Origin: Opisthocomus hoazin
Lineage: Eukaryota; Chordata; Aves; Opisthocomiformes; Opisthocomidae
Length of the DNA: 64,000 nt
Direction: 5' to 3'
Assembly: GCF_030867145.1 (NCBI RefSeq)
Contig: NC_134440.1
Location: 5,642,001-5,706,000 of the forward strand
Shown: one piece after another, positions 12,131-25,658 of the stretch
Layout: the number at the start of each line of letters is the position of its first letter
How positions within the stretch are numbered: the stretch's first letter is position 1
Position numbers and translations under genes: made by a program
Notes under the pieces: model-generated
The model's input: the letters and a program-made list of their open reading frames with translations, nothing else
Told to the model about the DNA's origin: nothing
The model's database searches: none

Positions 12131-15100
12131 AACATCTGCTTTGATGTAAACAGGCACTAGTGTATAAACCTGGAGGATGGCTCCCAGTCATTAGGGAGAC
12201 AGAAACAGCTTTGCTAGGCAAAACCTAGCTGCTTTAGGGTAAGGCCATGCCATGTATGAACTGCATACGAGGGCCTTTTCCCCTCCACAGGTTCCTCTGC
12301 GCATCCCCCCATAGCCTGGTCCCAACGTGCTCCCCACAGCAGTACCTGCGCCCAAGCTGTCCCACCGCAGCCAGCATGTGCCAGCTCTGCTCCAGCCTTT
12401 CTCCTGGACCCCGGCGCCGCGTTGTTCAAATTTGGCTGGAAAAAAAACCATGTTTAGGAAGACAGAAGGGTGACATCTCCAGCAAGCTCTGCTACATCCC
12501 CCTCCTTGGGGTTACATCCCTCTCCGGTGGCTCAGGGGGCTCCCTGCCCCCCCCAGCTCAGCCCCAAACCCCCTCCCTGTCCCCGAAGCAGCTCACGGGG
12601 GTTGGCTTTGGAGGAAGGAATTGTTTCATGCGCACTGCAGTCACTCCTGAAATGTGGCTTTGCTGGGCGCCGCTCACATTTCAAGCACACAAACAAAATC
12701 AGGGATGAAGTACCAGCCAAGATGGTGCCAGGCGCGAGACAGCCAGTCCTGGCTCTATGGAGAGTGAACGAGTGCGTAAGCCCTGTCTCTCTCTGAGGTA
12801 TGAAGGTCTGGCCTTCGTCGGCGAGGGCATGCCGCCCGAGGGGACGCTTGGGTGGGCGCCAGGCTGGGCTGCTCCGGCACCAGGCTGCTCCACCTCGTTA
12901 CGTGCGAGAGGCCAGGTCCTGTCCCCGCATCCCTCGGCGATGTCCTGCCTTCGGAGAGCAGCGCTGCCAGCCAGCCCCGGGAGCCTCGCAGGGGAAGGGC
13001 AGCAGCGGCTCGCCGGCTTGGCTGGTTTCGTGGGATAAGAAATTCGCTGCCTGCTCCACCAGCAGGCTCGGAGATCGCCCGGCAGATCCGCTTGGATCCA
13101 AATAGCCCAGAAAAGGGAGCAAAGAGGACTGTTGCCTAGTGGAAAGGTGTCCTCGCTGTGCAAAATACACACCGAGATGCTTCGCGTTCCCAGTTCCTCA
13201 TCTCCTCGGGCTGCTCCCGTGTCACCCCAGCTCACCCGGAGCAGGACGCCGTGAAATTAAGCATTTGCTCCACGTCTGTCCCCTCCTCTGCGAGTCCCGG
13301 AGGGAACATACACGATCCGTTCCCGGGGTTTTGCAGAGGTTGCCTAAGCCCTGCATGCCTCTGAGATGCTGCTGCCCTTTATTGTTTATTTGCTTAGCAG
13401 TAATTATTGCAGCGTAATTATAATCAGCACTCGTTTACATAAAGAATCACTTTGCTTGGCTTCTGGGCCCCCCTGCTCCCTGAGGCACGTGCCAAGACAA
13501 ACCTAGGGAGCACAAAAATTAACGTGACACTGGGTCCGGGGAAATGGAAAATAGGAGAGAAGGAGGGCAAGGGCCCCCCCAGCCAACTTGGCCCACGTTC
13601 TGCTCTGGCTGAGACACTGGATGGGAGAGCTGGGAGCGCTGCGGTGTTTACACGCGCTGTCAAGGGGAACAGTACAGCTATGCTGCACCTTTCCGCTGTG
13701 AATTAACGGCCAGCCAGCACCATCCCAGCAATCAATGGGTTTGTACAGACCGGTGGGGGCATTGCTCGTGCTTGCTCCTTGCTACCTACAAAAACGAAAC
13801 ATGTTTATGTGGGATCAAGCATTCGGACAGGGTCAAAACTCACCTTTTCAAGTGCCTGCAGCATTTGGAGGCATCAGCTAAGGACAGGTTAAAAAAAAAA
13901 ATCCAGAGACACAAGCTCATCCTGGGTTTTCTCCCTTCCCTGCAGCAAGCTGACTTGGCTTTACTCCTGAGAAATCAAAGAAAAGTCTGTAAGTATTACG
14001 CTGATTTTCAAAACAGTTCCCGTCTAAGCTTTTTAAATTAGACCCAGGTTTTCGAGTAAGCTCAGTACAGGGCTGCCGAAGACAGCAGCAAGGGAAAAAA
14101 GACTTTTCATCCACAAAAACTGTTGATGAACATATTTGTATTTTCTTCCTCTGTGCTTTCAAGGCTTGGTTGAAAAAAGAGAAGACTTTTCATTTGGGAA
14201 AGCAGCTCCTTTGAATCCTTAGGGGGGAAAAAACCCCCAAAGTTGATTGATCTCTTCCAAAACTCAATAGGTGAGAATTAAGCCAGTAACTAAAAAAAAA
14301 ATTTTAAAATCAGATGCTTTGATAATCATTTGGGGAGCTCCTGTTGAAATGCAGCTCTATTTGGAGGTTTTTTACTGCTTCTATGCCCACCCTCATCCTA
14401 GGCAATTCTTGCCCTCGCCTTTTCAGATAAAAACTAATCATGTTTTCAGCAGATCTATGAAAGTTAGAAGCATGTGGATGCCAGGGGTGGATGCTGTGGC
14501 ATCAACACATCCGCACGCCGTCACGTGCTAGGAAAGGAGCATCAGTCTCTTGGCTGTTGTTCTGGACAAGTCTGCATGAGCCCAGATGTTGCATGTGCTG
14601 AGGTTACATCGGTCAAAATCAAAAAGGATTTATTCCCTTTGCCAGGCTGCAAGTGTAGTCCGAGCCTGCCTGTCCTGGAAAGCCTGCTGCCCTGTTCTGC
14701 CTGGACATGGACTATCCCCAGCATTTGTGTCTGGGATAATAATTATTACTACTGGGGAGGGCAAAGCCCACCTCGTCAGTCCTCTCTCTTCTTCCCCCTC
14801 CTCCGGATTCCCAGATATTTTTGAAGTGTTTCCCCACTGCTAATGGCAAATTACTTGTGCCACTTAGAGGACCTGCACCCCGTCCAGCATCACCCCCTCA
14901 TCCCGCAGCCCTGCTCAGGCACAGAGTAGGTGGGAGGCTGAAAAAGGCCACCGGCAGCAGCTCTGCTCTCCAGCCCGTCCTGCAGAACTCTCCGCGCTTG
15001 CCTTTGCCATTTCAGAGGGAAGCTTGCCCACCACCCCTCTTCAGCGCACAGAGCCGAAACGCTGAGATGGGTCCCTGCTGCCTTCACGCCCTTCCCCTGG

Positions 15101-15927
15101 ATCCCAGGAGCTCTTCGCCTTTCCTACTTCAGCAGCTGGTGACTGGTGGTATTATTTTTCCCAGGGTGTTTTGGGGGATTTAAACAGGATCAGCAAGGCA
15201 GGAAGAGCCGGTCACAAGGGAGCGGCTGTCTGTGAGCGCCTGTCTCAGGAGAGCACTTGTCTGGACTTCCCGGCTGCTCAGCCCGCGGTCTCTGGGATCT
15301 GTTCTCTGTCCGGAGCGGTGAGGACAGGCTTTGCCTCGCTCCTGGCAGCCACCTCGGTAAGGGGTATTCGCCCCGAGGCTGGTTATGGGAGACAAGGATG
15401 GTTTGCCTAGAAGTCGCATCATTTGTGTTTTAGGGGAAGACATTCCCAAATCCCACTTCTCCTTCCTCTCCAGCAACATCTTCTTTGCTCTGGGAGATGC
15501 CCTTCCTGGCCAATAGCCCGTGCATTGCTGATCTGCTCAGCACACACCTCTAAAGACGGACCAGCACCCAGTCAGATAAGGCTTCGAGTCCGACAGGAGT
15601 TACTGAATAGCTGGCAGAGATCAGTCATGGAATAATACTTTTTTTTAATGAGCTGTTCGCATTGCAGAGAAATTATAAATCACCCAGAGGCAGCCAGTGC
15701 GCGAGTGAGGCAGGCTCAGAGGGTGGATGAGGTGCCTACAGATGAGATGCAGAAAGCAACCATGAATGATGAGCCACTCCAAGGTTTTGGTTCCATCGAT
15801 TACGTGTCAGTCTCAAGGAAACAATGCTTGGGAAATAAACCAGCAGACCTCATCACTCCTGCAATTCCCAGCTACCAAAACCAGTCAAGGGCACCAGCAA
15901 TTGCAATAGAGCTGGTTTGTAAAAGGG
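12131..15927. other. Non-coding sequence with AT-rich islands
   Basis: No coding exon is supported. A compact AT-rich island at about 13,375-13,450 has TGTTTATTTGC (forkhead-like), AGTAATTATTGC and GTAATTATAATC words. A second near 15,630-15,690 includes a TTTTTTTTAATGAGC word. AT-rich sequence also covers about 13,860-14,460. All are candidate conserved non-coding elements only. The longest minus-strand frame at 12,699-13,235 has no domain and I treat it as chance. Confidence 0.4.
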
Positions 15928-16262
15928 TTCACAGAATGTTTGGGGTTGGAAGGGACCTCTGTGGGTCACCCAGCCCAACCCCCTGCCGAAGCAGGGTCAC
16001 CCACAGCAGGCTGCACAGCACCGTGTCCAGGCGGGTCTTCAATATCTCCAGAGAAGGAGACTCCACAGCCTCCCTGGGCAACCTGTTCCAGTGCTCTGTC
16101 ACCCTCAGAGGGAAGAAGTTCTTCCTCATGTTCTGATGGAACTTCCCAGGCTTCAGTTTGTGTCCATTGCCCCTTGTCCTGTTGCTGGGCACCACTGAAA
16201 AGAGTCTGGCCCTGTCCTCCTGACACCCACACTTCAGATATTTATAAGCATTTCTAAGGTGC
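15928..16262 (-). mobile_element. CR1 LINE 3' end
   Basis: The + strand reads the reverse complement of a CR1 3' end: GGTTGGAAGGGACCTC, then the GCCGAAGCAGGGTCACC and TATCTCCAGAGAAGGAGACT blocks, then CCAGTGCTCTGTCACCCTCA, and finally a block ending near TATTTATAAGCATTTCTAAG. It is a 5'-truncated insertion on the minus strand, the usual fate of CR1. It is the longest of the three copies of this subfamily in the window (others near 28,237 and 48,671). Confidence 0.93.
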
Positions 16263-19200
16263 CAAGCATTTATAACGTTCGAGTAAGGCAAGGCTAGAAA
16301 GCAAGGATTCCTGCCACAAAAGCCCTGGACTGCCCAGACTCTTTGGGGATTTTGGTCTCCCAAGTGCCACCATCAGCTGTAAATCCACAGCTAGTTGTTT
16401 CTCTTCTGTGAATTTTTTTCCCCTCCCGCAGCACTTACCGGCTCCCTGGGGCTATAAGCCAAAAATACGCAAGATTAATGAGTTAAATTATTTCCTCTCG
16501 CCTCACAGGCAGCAGCCTCATCCCGAGGCACCTTCAGAGCCAAGGTCTCTCAGTGTCCATCCGGTCCGGGGTCCCAAGCAGGAGGACGCAGCGAGGATGC
16601 TTGGGCAGGACAGCCTGCTCCCCCCCCCCACCGCCATCCCTTCCTCGCTCTCTCGCTTTCATTAGCACTGACCGTTCCTTTGGGCTTGGAGCCAGAGTGG
16701 AATCTCATCTCCGGAGGATACATTTTTAGACAGTTTACAGAATCTGGCTTCCTGCTTTGAAATATCTTGGGTTCTTTCATTTCCCATCACCTGGAAAGTA
16801 GGTGTGAGAAAAGTCAGTGTCCCCAAATGACTCTGCCGGTCATCTTCCCATGAAGGGGCAACCTCTGTGCCTTTGGAAGGAGTCAGGAGCAAAATACCCT
16901 GAAGGCATCTAAGCATGCTGACCAAACCTGCAACCATCCCAAGCACTGCTACCACCTCCTGCCTGCCTGCTTCTGCGATGGGGTAGGACCTTCTACACCG
17001 CAGGCTGCATGGACGGGACAGGAGAGGACCACTGTCGGAGTGGAGGTACTGAGACAAAAAGCTGGGACAAAAATGAAAAAATGAAAGGACCCACCAGTGT
17101 CAGTCCTGAGATTCCATCACAGCTCCTGATCAAATCCCAGGATGGACCGCAGGGCCAGCTCCACCGTCGAGGTGGGGTGTCAGACCCCAGCATATTTCTG
17201 CTGTGTTTCTTCTCGCAGGCAAGCCCAGGCCAGGCATGACACAAAGCGTGCTCTGTCTCGCACATCCCCTTGGTGCTGGGCGCGCGCTGGCACAGCCGCC
17301 CACCACAGGAAGCTGCTGGCAGGGGAGACTCGGCTACCTCGAGGCAGGAATCAAAGGGGTTTTGCCAGGTCTAGACTTCTCCTAATTGCTGCTGGCTTAG
17401 AGAAGCTTGTGAGATGACACCGTCCCTGGACCATACTGTTCATGCCTTTCTTCAGAACTGAAGGAAGTGGTTTTCCCACCGGCAATTTTACATCAAATGA
17501 TGTTTGCTGGAGCAGAAAAAACTCACATTTTCTTACACAGAAATCCTGTCAAACGCCCTCAAAAGGTGTGTTTAATCTCTTTTTTAGTGGCAGATGACTG
17601 TCAGCAGCTTGGCACTTGTCTGATCTCCAACCCTGAGCTCTGCAACCCAGTCCAGGCCGGTGAAAAGTCCCTGTGGCCAGGGGCAGCTCTCCGGGTGAGC
17701 GCAGCCCAGCCAGGGATACTAAACCCTGGCTCTGCCCCAGCCCCGTGGACAGGGAGGATGCCCCTCTCTCTGCAGCAGGGTCATGGGGTGAGCTGAGATT
17801 CCTAGGAGCTGCTTGAATAAGAGAAGCGAAGCGGGAAGGCACCAGACGCTGTGCTAGCTCAGCGACCAGGGGAAACACTGCTTTGTTCGTAAGACATCTC
17901 TCTTCAATCACAAGCTCTGCAGCAGCTCATACACCACAAAGGATTAAGCAAGGAGTAAACGCAAGGGCAGCACTCTCAAGGTTTTGGCTCTGCTCCCAAG
18001 GACTTCAGGTGGAGGTGCCTGAGCATCTCTGCTTGCAGGATGCCCTCAGGTCACCAGCACAGAGCACGAGGAGGTGGATCCCCTTGCCAGGAACATAGCA
18101 CAAGCCACACGAGGGCCCAGAGCCGCCCTTTGCCCTGGGCCATAGAGGCTGCATCCTGGCCTTTTGTTCTCGAAAGAGAGCGTGCAAGCAACTGAGTGCC
18201 AGCCACGAGAGCTTGCGCTGGTGCCTGCTTCCTCCCTTGGCACGCAGCGGTGCTGGGCGCCTCTGGCCAATTCTTACTTGCGTAAACAGCCCAAGTAACG
18301 AAGATAAACAAGGCTGAGTGGCAGGGGAGGGCAGCACGTCGGTTGCCAGCCAGCCCTTCCCTGTGAATCAGGGCACGCTGCAGGGCTCTGGGCCCACACT
18401 TTTGCTTAGGGACTACAGCATTCCACGAGGTCCTTTATGAGATGCCTTAGACTGGCTCCCCCAAATCGCCAACCACTTGCTTTAAGAGCATAAGCAGGGG
18501 GATTAGGGTGGTTTTTCAGACTGACAAAAAAATTCACTCACGGAAAAACACATCTCCACATAAAATACTCCAGCTCAGCGAAAAAAAAATGTTCCCGAGT
18601 TGCAACCATTCCTTAGGCATTTCACAGACCCAACCTCAGGCACGCGTGCTCATAACAAAGGCAAGATTTCCCGTGGCTCTGACAGGAGGGGGTTCGAAGC
18701 CTGCTTTCACCAGGCAGAAGGTTCCTCCTACTCACCGGGTCTCACAGAGTGCTCCCGGCACGGGGCTCAGCCCACGGGTGAGCACTGCCATTACCTCCAT
18801 GTTGCTCATCCAAGGAGGATGACGTCTCGGTCTGTGATGGCAGTCAGAGCCCTGCCGTGATGCCGATGCTTCCCACCGATGCACAGCCTTGACTTGCTGC
18901 CGCAGGCCCAGGGTCTGTGTCTGAGCTGCATCTTCTATGGGATACAAGAGGTTAATTTAAAAAAAAACCAACTCTGTCTTGAGCCATGCTAATGCCACAG
19001 CACCCCTGCCAAGAAGCTTATCTGAGGCTCTTTGTGAACAAAGTGAACCCTGGAAGGTGGCAAGGCTCAGTGACAGGGAGCAGGGATGCAAGCCAAGATC
19101 CCTGCCTCTGGCCAGAGAAGAAATTTCCATCTTAGAGAGGAGCCACCCTGTTCCGATAACCCCGCTGTTCCTGCTGAGGTGAGGGGCCTCGGGGGGGCCA

Positions 19201-22200
19201 AGGACCCTGCTCCCTGCGAGCTGCTGGCGTGGCCCAGCTCTGTTGCGGTAGCATCTCGTGGCTCTGACTGCACAGACGGACATCTCGGCTAAAAAGCACC
19301 CGTAAGGGATGCAGCGCAGGGCAGGCACCCCTCCGCTGAGCACCATGGCAGCTCTGCCTTTCTGCTGGCTCCTGCACCTTCTAAAGCGGGACAGAAGAGA
19401 GTCTCCTCACCCGGCCATTAACCACCACGGTGACATGCTGCTTAGTGCCTGTCTGCTGTGCACGCTGCAGGTACAAGCTCCCGCAGAAACCGGGTATCAC
19501 ACCAGATAGATACAATGAGCCTTTCAGCCCTTAAAACCTCTGGAAATAAACTTGAATGAGCTGTATGTCTCATGAATGTGTGGGAAAACTCAGAGCAGCC
19601 AGAATTGCACAGAGGCCCCGACTCGAACTTTCTGCTTTCCAAATCCTCCCGAGGCAGCATGGATTGGGAATGGAAAGAGAGTGACTCCAGCCGAGTGCTC
19701 TTTCCATCCCAACGCCCAGCCGGGGTCGATAAAAATCAACTGTGACTGAGCACAGCCCGTCTATAACTCCGTGTTTATTTTTAATCGGTGATTGGTGGCT
19801 CAAAACTGAGTCGGGCCCCACCAGTTCCTGGAAATTTAATCCCCAGATCACTTCTCTGGAGCTACCGTGCAGCAGCTAAGTGACCCCGGACTTAGAGCCC
19901 TCGCCGTGCAGCTGGGAAGCAGCCCCATTTGGCCCATGATTTACCGTGCTTTGCAGCTGGAAAACCTGCTGCAGCCCCAGGCAAGCTCAGTGGGCAAAAT
20001 ACAAGGGAAACCCCCTGCCCTTGCAGTTAGGGAAAGGCAGAGAAAACCATGCAAGGTAGAAACACAGGGGAGGGAACACTGGGCTGGACTAGAGGTGTGA
20101 GGGTGGCTGCATCCTGCTGCTTCGGGCGCAGACAGCCAAGTCGAGCAGTGCAACAGCCCTTCTGTGAGCCCCAGGTGGGCACTGAGCTGCTCCCAACGTC
20201 TCCTCCTCTCCGCTGTCCCAGGTTTGCTTTACCCTCGAAAATCAGCGTAGGAGATTTGTGAAGAGTTTCTTGCTCCCTGGGGCACCAGAGGAAGAAGTCT
20301 GTCTGCTCCGGAGAGATGCCAACAGATAGGAGCTGGTGTGGAAAGATCCCGATTAGACTTGGCAGGCTGCACGAGCAAAACTTCCTCTTATCCTCGTGCG
20401 CCCTGCTGTCGGCAGAGCTCTCCGGCTGATCCTCTGGAGTGGCAGCACGGTTTAATCTCCATGGAGATGGGTCTAATACAAGTCCGTGATCCGCCGCAGG
20501 TGGTGGCTTGGCTGCTTACAGTTCGTGATGAGCCAGACTACCTTTTTACTGGTGTTCTCCATCCCTCTCGGCAGCCACCCTGGAGCGTGTCAGTCTGGAC
20601 GCCAGGACAGGGCTCGGGGACTGCAAGTGCCCTCAGAGCCTCCAGCCTGCGCAGACGAGAAGGGCAGAAGCAAAGCTCTGGGTGCAGCTGGGGGAAGCCC
20701 GCAGTGTGGGCAGGACCTGGCTGCTCACATGTCTGCAGCGGTCAGTATTTGGCCAGCTCGGAGACACCGTGTGCGGGCAAGATGCAGTAACACTGGAGCT
20801 GAGGGTGCTCCTGAGCCTGCAGCTGGGAGACACTCCCTGACGCCAACTGCAGCTCCTGAGCGGTGTTTGGCTTTCTCGAAGGATTCACCATTAATGATAC
20901 ATTTATCTTGGGTTTTATTTTCCTTCCTTTGCAAAAACCCAGTTTGGACAATGCACGGCAACATCCTTGCTTAGTACAGACGGGGACTGAAGTAAGCAGA
21001 TGCTCGTTTGCTGACACTAGCCGAGGAACTGGACCTAAAACATTTAACAGAGTGAGTTTGTCTTTTCCCAGCTGGAGACTTCCCTCTGTGTGTTTTGAAG
21101 CTGGACTCTGTGCTCTCTGTAGCCCAGCAAGCCTCCAGCATGCACAGCCGAGCTCCCCAACGTGTGGTCCTTTGGGCACTGGCAGCCTGCAAGGCTGCGA
21201 GAACGCACCTGCACGTTGGACCTTCCACAAAGAGACCCGATGAGCTGTAGCTGGCACATCGCTCTACAAGCAAAAGGCATCCTTTGGCATGTGATAAACC
21301 TTACATGAGGTAGCAGTGCAGCATGCAGATTTTGGAGCTGATGATGGACAGAGAGAGGACAGCATGTCGAGGGCCAGGAGGTTCAGAGCTGAACCGTTCG
21401 GGTGCCTGCAGGGAGAGCTGCTCTTCCCATTAGCTGAAGCGGTTTCACTGCTGAAGGTGGCTGGATTTATGGAATCACAATCAAAGGGGCTAGTCTTGGC
21501 ATCCTCAAAATCACTTGCCACTGCAGAAGACTCCCAAGAACCCAATCTTACCACGCAGGCTGCTGGCTGGCACCCACCTGCTCTTGCTTCCTGAAGCCAG
21601 TAAAGCGAGGGAAGTCTGCCTGCGAGGTTTCCCACCCTCTCCTCCTGTAGTATCAACAGGACAGACCAAGATGGCTGAAGACATTTGCTAAAAGGAGAAA
21701 AGGCATAAACAAGAGGTGCTGTAATGGATGGACTCTAATTTAGATTCTCGGAGGGGCCTGTTGTTTCTGGGATTACTCCCTCTCCTCTGCCAAAAGAAGA
21801 CAATCAACGGAGCCGAACGCTTCAGCACTGCTTCTCAAGGTGACGGCAGATTATCCGGCTTTCTTGCTCATCACCAGCTCCCATTCCAATGACTGACAGA
21901 GCTGTAGCTCTCTCAGACTCACACTAAAAGACCCAGCCTTACAGAATGCCTGGGCACAAGGACACAGAAACCAGCCTCTTTCCTGGTACCTCCAAGGAAG
22001 GACTTATGTGCAGAGCAGAGCACAACGCCAGACCTCCAGAGCTGCCCCAGGTCTTGTTTGGCCAAAGGCTAGGAACACTCTTAGCTGTAGACTCTGCTCA
22101 CACCCACTCTGGTGTCTGCATATGTAGCCAGGGCAGTTTAAATACACCTTGGCACACCTTGGCATGAAGCAGGAGGGAGGAATATTAATGCCACAATGAG

Positions 22201-25200
22201 AAAAACACCACCCATCACCAAGCAGAACCCCGCAGAGGGTTTGGACATCAGCTGGAGGCTGCAGGAGGTCTGGGCTCACCGCCCCCCCATCCCATCTCGC
22301 AGATACCAGTTCACCGAATGAGCCCGACCCAGACCCCTCGCAGCCAAAGACGAATCACTGCAGGTGAAGGGGACCCAGCTGCAGCCCTGCGTGGGACAGA
22401 CCTCTCCCATCCCGCTCACTGGTTTTTCCAGCAGCCAGGGCTGCTCTGCTGCACGGGCGAGTGGGAAGCTGGGAAGAGGGACAGGCACAGCCTCTGCCCT
22501 CCACGATACGACAGGCCACTGCGAATCCCCCGTGCCCACAGGAGCAAAGACAAGGCAGGGATTTTGCACTGCCAGCCCCACCACGGCTGGCTCCAGGACA
22601 GAGCACAGGGACGCGTGGCCGTCCCAGTGCCAGGCCAGCCCTTCCACCGCAGCTTCACAGAGCCGCGCTGGTAGTGCCTAACCCGCTGTGGTCAAGCTTT
22701 CTCTGGCTGAGCCTCCCTCGCAGGAAGCACTGATGGGCTAATGGTTGTGTCTGAACGTATTAACCAAATTACTCGCTGCGCTCTCTGTTTTCCTAGAGCC
22801 TCGGCCAGACCCCAAGACTATTTATCTTGGCTTTGAACCCTCCGCCCCTCACTGCACAGCATGAGCACATAACTGCAGAGATTTGTTAACAGAAACCAAA
22901 GCAGAAACCACCACCGAGGCTTGCAGGCAAGGGGCCTGTCCTATTGCGACAGCACAGAGCCTTGCTAATCGTTGTCACGAATGGCATCTGCCGGGGTTTC
23001 CAGACCTTCTGTTGCCTGGGGTTGCTCCTCAGAGGGATCAGGCAGGGGTGGCAGGGTCTCAGCATTCTGTCACCTCCAGCCCAAAGGCTGCTTCCCCATC
23101 TCTGCCTTGCAGTCCTGCAGCAATGAGATTGCAGCCAGCCTGGCACACAGAGACCTCCTCACTTGTTCCCAGTGCTGCCCAGGGACCCTGCCATACTCTG
23201 CTTTCATTTCACAGCCTGATGGTCCCAACTGAGCTCACAGCCACAGCATGAGAACACCTCCCCACCCAGGTGAAAGATGGGTCCACCTTCTCCTCTTGTC
23301 AGACGGCACAGAGCTACTGGTGTGTTTGTTAAAGTCAGGAGCAAACATCAGTTCTCCTGGACCTTATATTGGAGTGACAGCAGAGCAGCTGGGGGAAGGC
23401 CTCTCCCCATCGCTGTCAAAGAGCAAACCCCAAGGCCACAGCAGCAGGGTTTCACTCCATGAGTTCCCCAAAAGTTAGTCCAGTCTGGCTTTAAGCAACT
23501 CAAACACTGAGGGTCCCTTATTCCCTTTAGGAGACTCTAAGACCACGTCTACATGATGGATTTTATACTGCTTTTCCTCATCCACTTGGACTTCAACCCA
23601 GCTGAGACCATCTGGTGTCAATGGCTGTGCAGAGGTTCCCGTTTCAGTTGAAACAAGATTTGAGGTTTGCTCAGCCTCTACCATACATCCAGGACACAGC
23701 AGTTTAAACAATAAACCAAGGTCAGGATGAGATTACACCGTGGGCCCTGAATCCAAGCATTTATCCATGAGAGCTTCACATTGGTCATGCAGACCCTGGG
23801 GACAGGGAGCAGACTTTGTGGTTGTTCCCTCTGTTGAGGCACGGACCTTCAAAATCAGAGGACCCTGCCAAAATCAGAGGCTACTTGCACAAGCGACAAA
23901 CCCCTCCTTAGATCTGCATTGCCTCATCAGTCTTCTGTCCTTCTCCCATATCCAGAAGCTACTATGAATGCAACTTGTCAACATCTCAGCAGGTTTCTGG
24001 AGCACGCAGCTGCCCAGCCAAGGGGCAAAGCTGTTATCTGAGCAGTGCAAGAGCAGCCAGGTGACCTGGGGCCAAGGCCTCGGTGCAGATCTCTTCACCC
24101 AGCGCTTATTTCCTAGCAGGGAAGCAAGGATCTAGCATTCATTCCTCACGAGTGAATGAAATCTGCCTTGAATTTAAATGCAATAATCTCAGCCCAGCCC
24201 TACAAACCACAACTGAAACTTTGCAGTGAAAGCCAGTGGGTTTTGAATAACGCATCGCTAAAGGTTTCCCAGTTCATAACTCCCAAGCCAGTGCAAAATG
24301 CACAGAGATCTGTGAGAGAGAAACGCTGGGTAGGTGGAAGAGCTGCTGGGACTGTTTCTTATTTACAGCCAGGCTGCAATCACTGCAAAGCAGGGCTGGA
24401 AGGGTCTGCACCATTTTTATAATCTCCCAGGACAACAGTGGAGATCCTCAGCAGGTGTAAATTGCCAGAGCTTGGTTCCAGGGGAGATTCTCTGATTTAT
24501 CCCACACTGAGGACCCAGTTTCATTGATAGGACAGAATCATCTGCCTTGGAGCTACCTGTCCAGCTACAACTGCCCATCCTTAACAGCAAGCACAGTGCA
24601 GTGATGACCTGGGTGTTACTGAAGGACGAACATTATCTCAAGGTCCTTCTTGGCTCCAGCTATTCCTACCTGTTCCCAGACAAGGGTCATGGGGCCTTCA
24701 CCTGAGGTCAATGTTTTTCCCATTTACGCACAGCACAAGAGATGGTCTTCAGCAGCACGTCACAGTGAAGTACCTCTCAGCCAGGCTTTGACAGCAGTGG
24801 GGAAATCTGGGACTGGAAAACTTTCTCCCACTTCCAATCAGCAGGGATAAATCTTTCCTCCAATCTTCTTGCATCCTGAAACCTTCTGCCTGGACAGAAA
24901 CAAATGAAGCGTGTTACGTTTTAGGCAATGGGCAATGAGAATGCACAAAGGGAAGCAGACAGATCTGCAAACAGGCAGAGGGTTGGCAAGCACCACACAG
25001 CTCACCGGACTCTGCAATGGCTGGGCAAATGCCTCTGAGCTGCCTGAAAACACAACCACTCTCTTCCTCTATTGGCTTCATTAGGGTTTGGATTACATTA
25101 GCCATGGAAAAGGTCCTACTGCTGCGCTGGGGCTGTGTACGAGATGTTTTCCTCCCATAAACTGAATTACCAGACCAAGGTCAAAGTCTCTCAGCACACC

Positions 25201-25612
25201 GGAGGTGTCTGCAAAGCCTTGTGCTGGTCGGTACCTGGTGCAGGTCCTTCTGATCCCTGCTGAAAAGTGGCATCCAGGAGCTTTGGAGCTATCTCTTCTT
25301 GGTTAAACCGGCCAAACCTCGTGCTCCATCAGGAATGCTGCCTGCTTCCACATATTCCTCACTGCCCAACAGGGGTGGAAGCTGGTTTCCTTCACCCTGC
25401 AACTCTCACAAGTGAGGTCATTTTATTTCCTGAGCAAGATAGTGGCCAAAGCCCCCCAGCAGCTCACAAACACCAATTTAATGAAAATTTTTGTTCAAAA
25501 TATGTCACAGCTAATATCTGGCATGAAGTATTCAAAAGAGAATGTGCAGATCCCAGCCCCAAGCAACAGAATAGGAGCTGATTTCCTTTTAGTCTATACA
25601 CGCACATGCGCA
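16263..25612. other. Non-coding sequence with no recognised gene
   Basis: About 9.3 kb with no exon, RNA gene or transposon I can defend. Frames of up to about 170 codons (for example 20,742-21,257 on the minus strand) lack domains, and overlapping frames of similar length exist on the other strand. A short block at about 23,470-23,560 faintly resembles very old CR1 sequence but is too diverged to call. Confidence 0.45.
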
Positions 25613-25658
25613 CATATATATAAAATATAAATACATATATATATGTATATACATATAT
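25613..25658. repeat. AT-rich microsatellite
   Basis: Interrupted (AT)n/(TA)n sequence of about 46 bp, mixing ATATATATA runs with TAAATACATA and TGTATATACATA units. It is flanked on the left by CACGCACATGCGCACA, a short purine-pyrimidine alternating stretch. It is likely length-variable among individuals. Confidence 0.85.

Noticed and set aside
23470..23720. Possible ancient CR1 or LTR fragment
   Set aside because: Similarity is limited to one short word and is too diverged to support.
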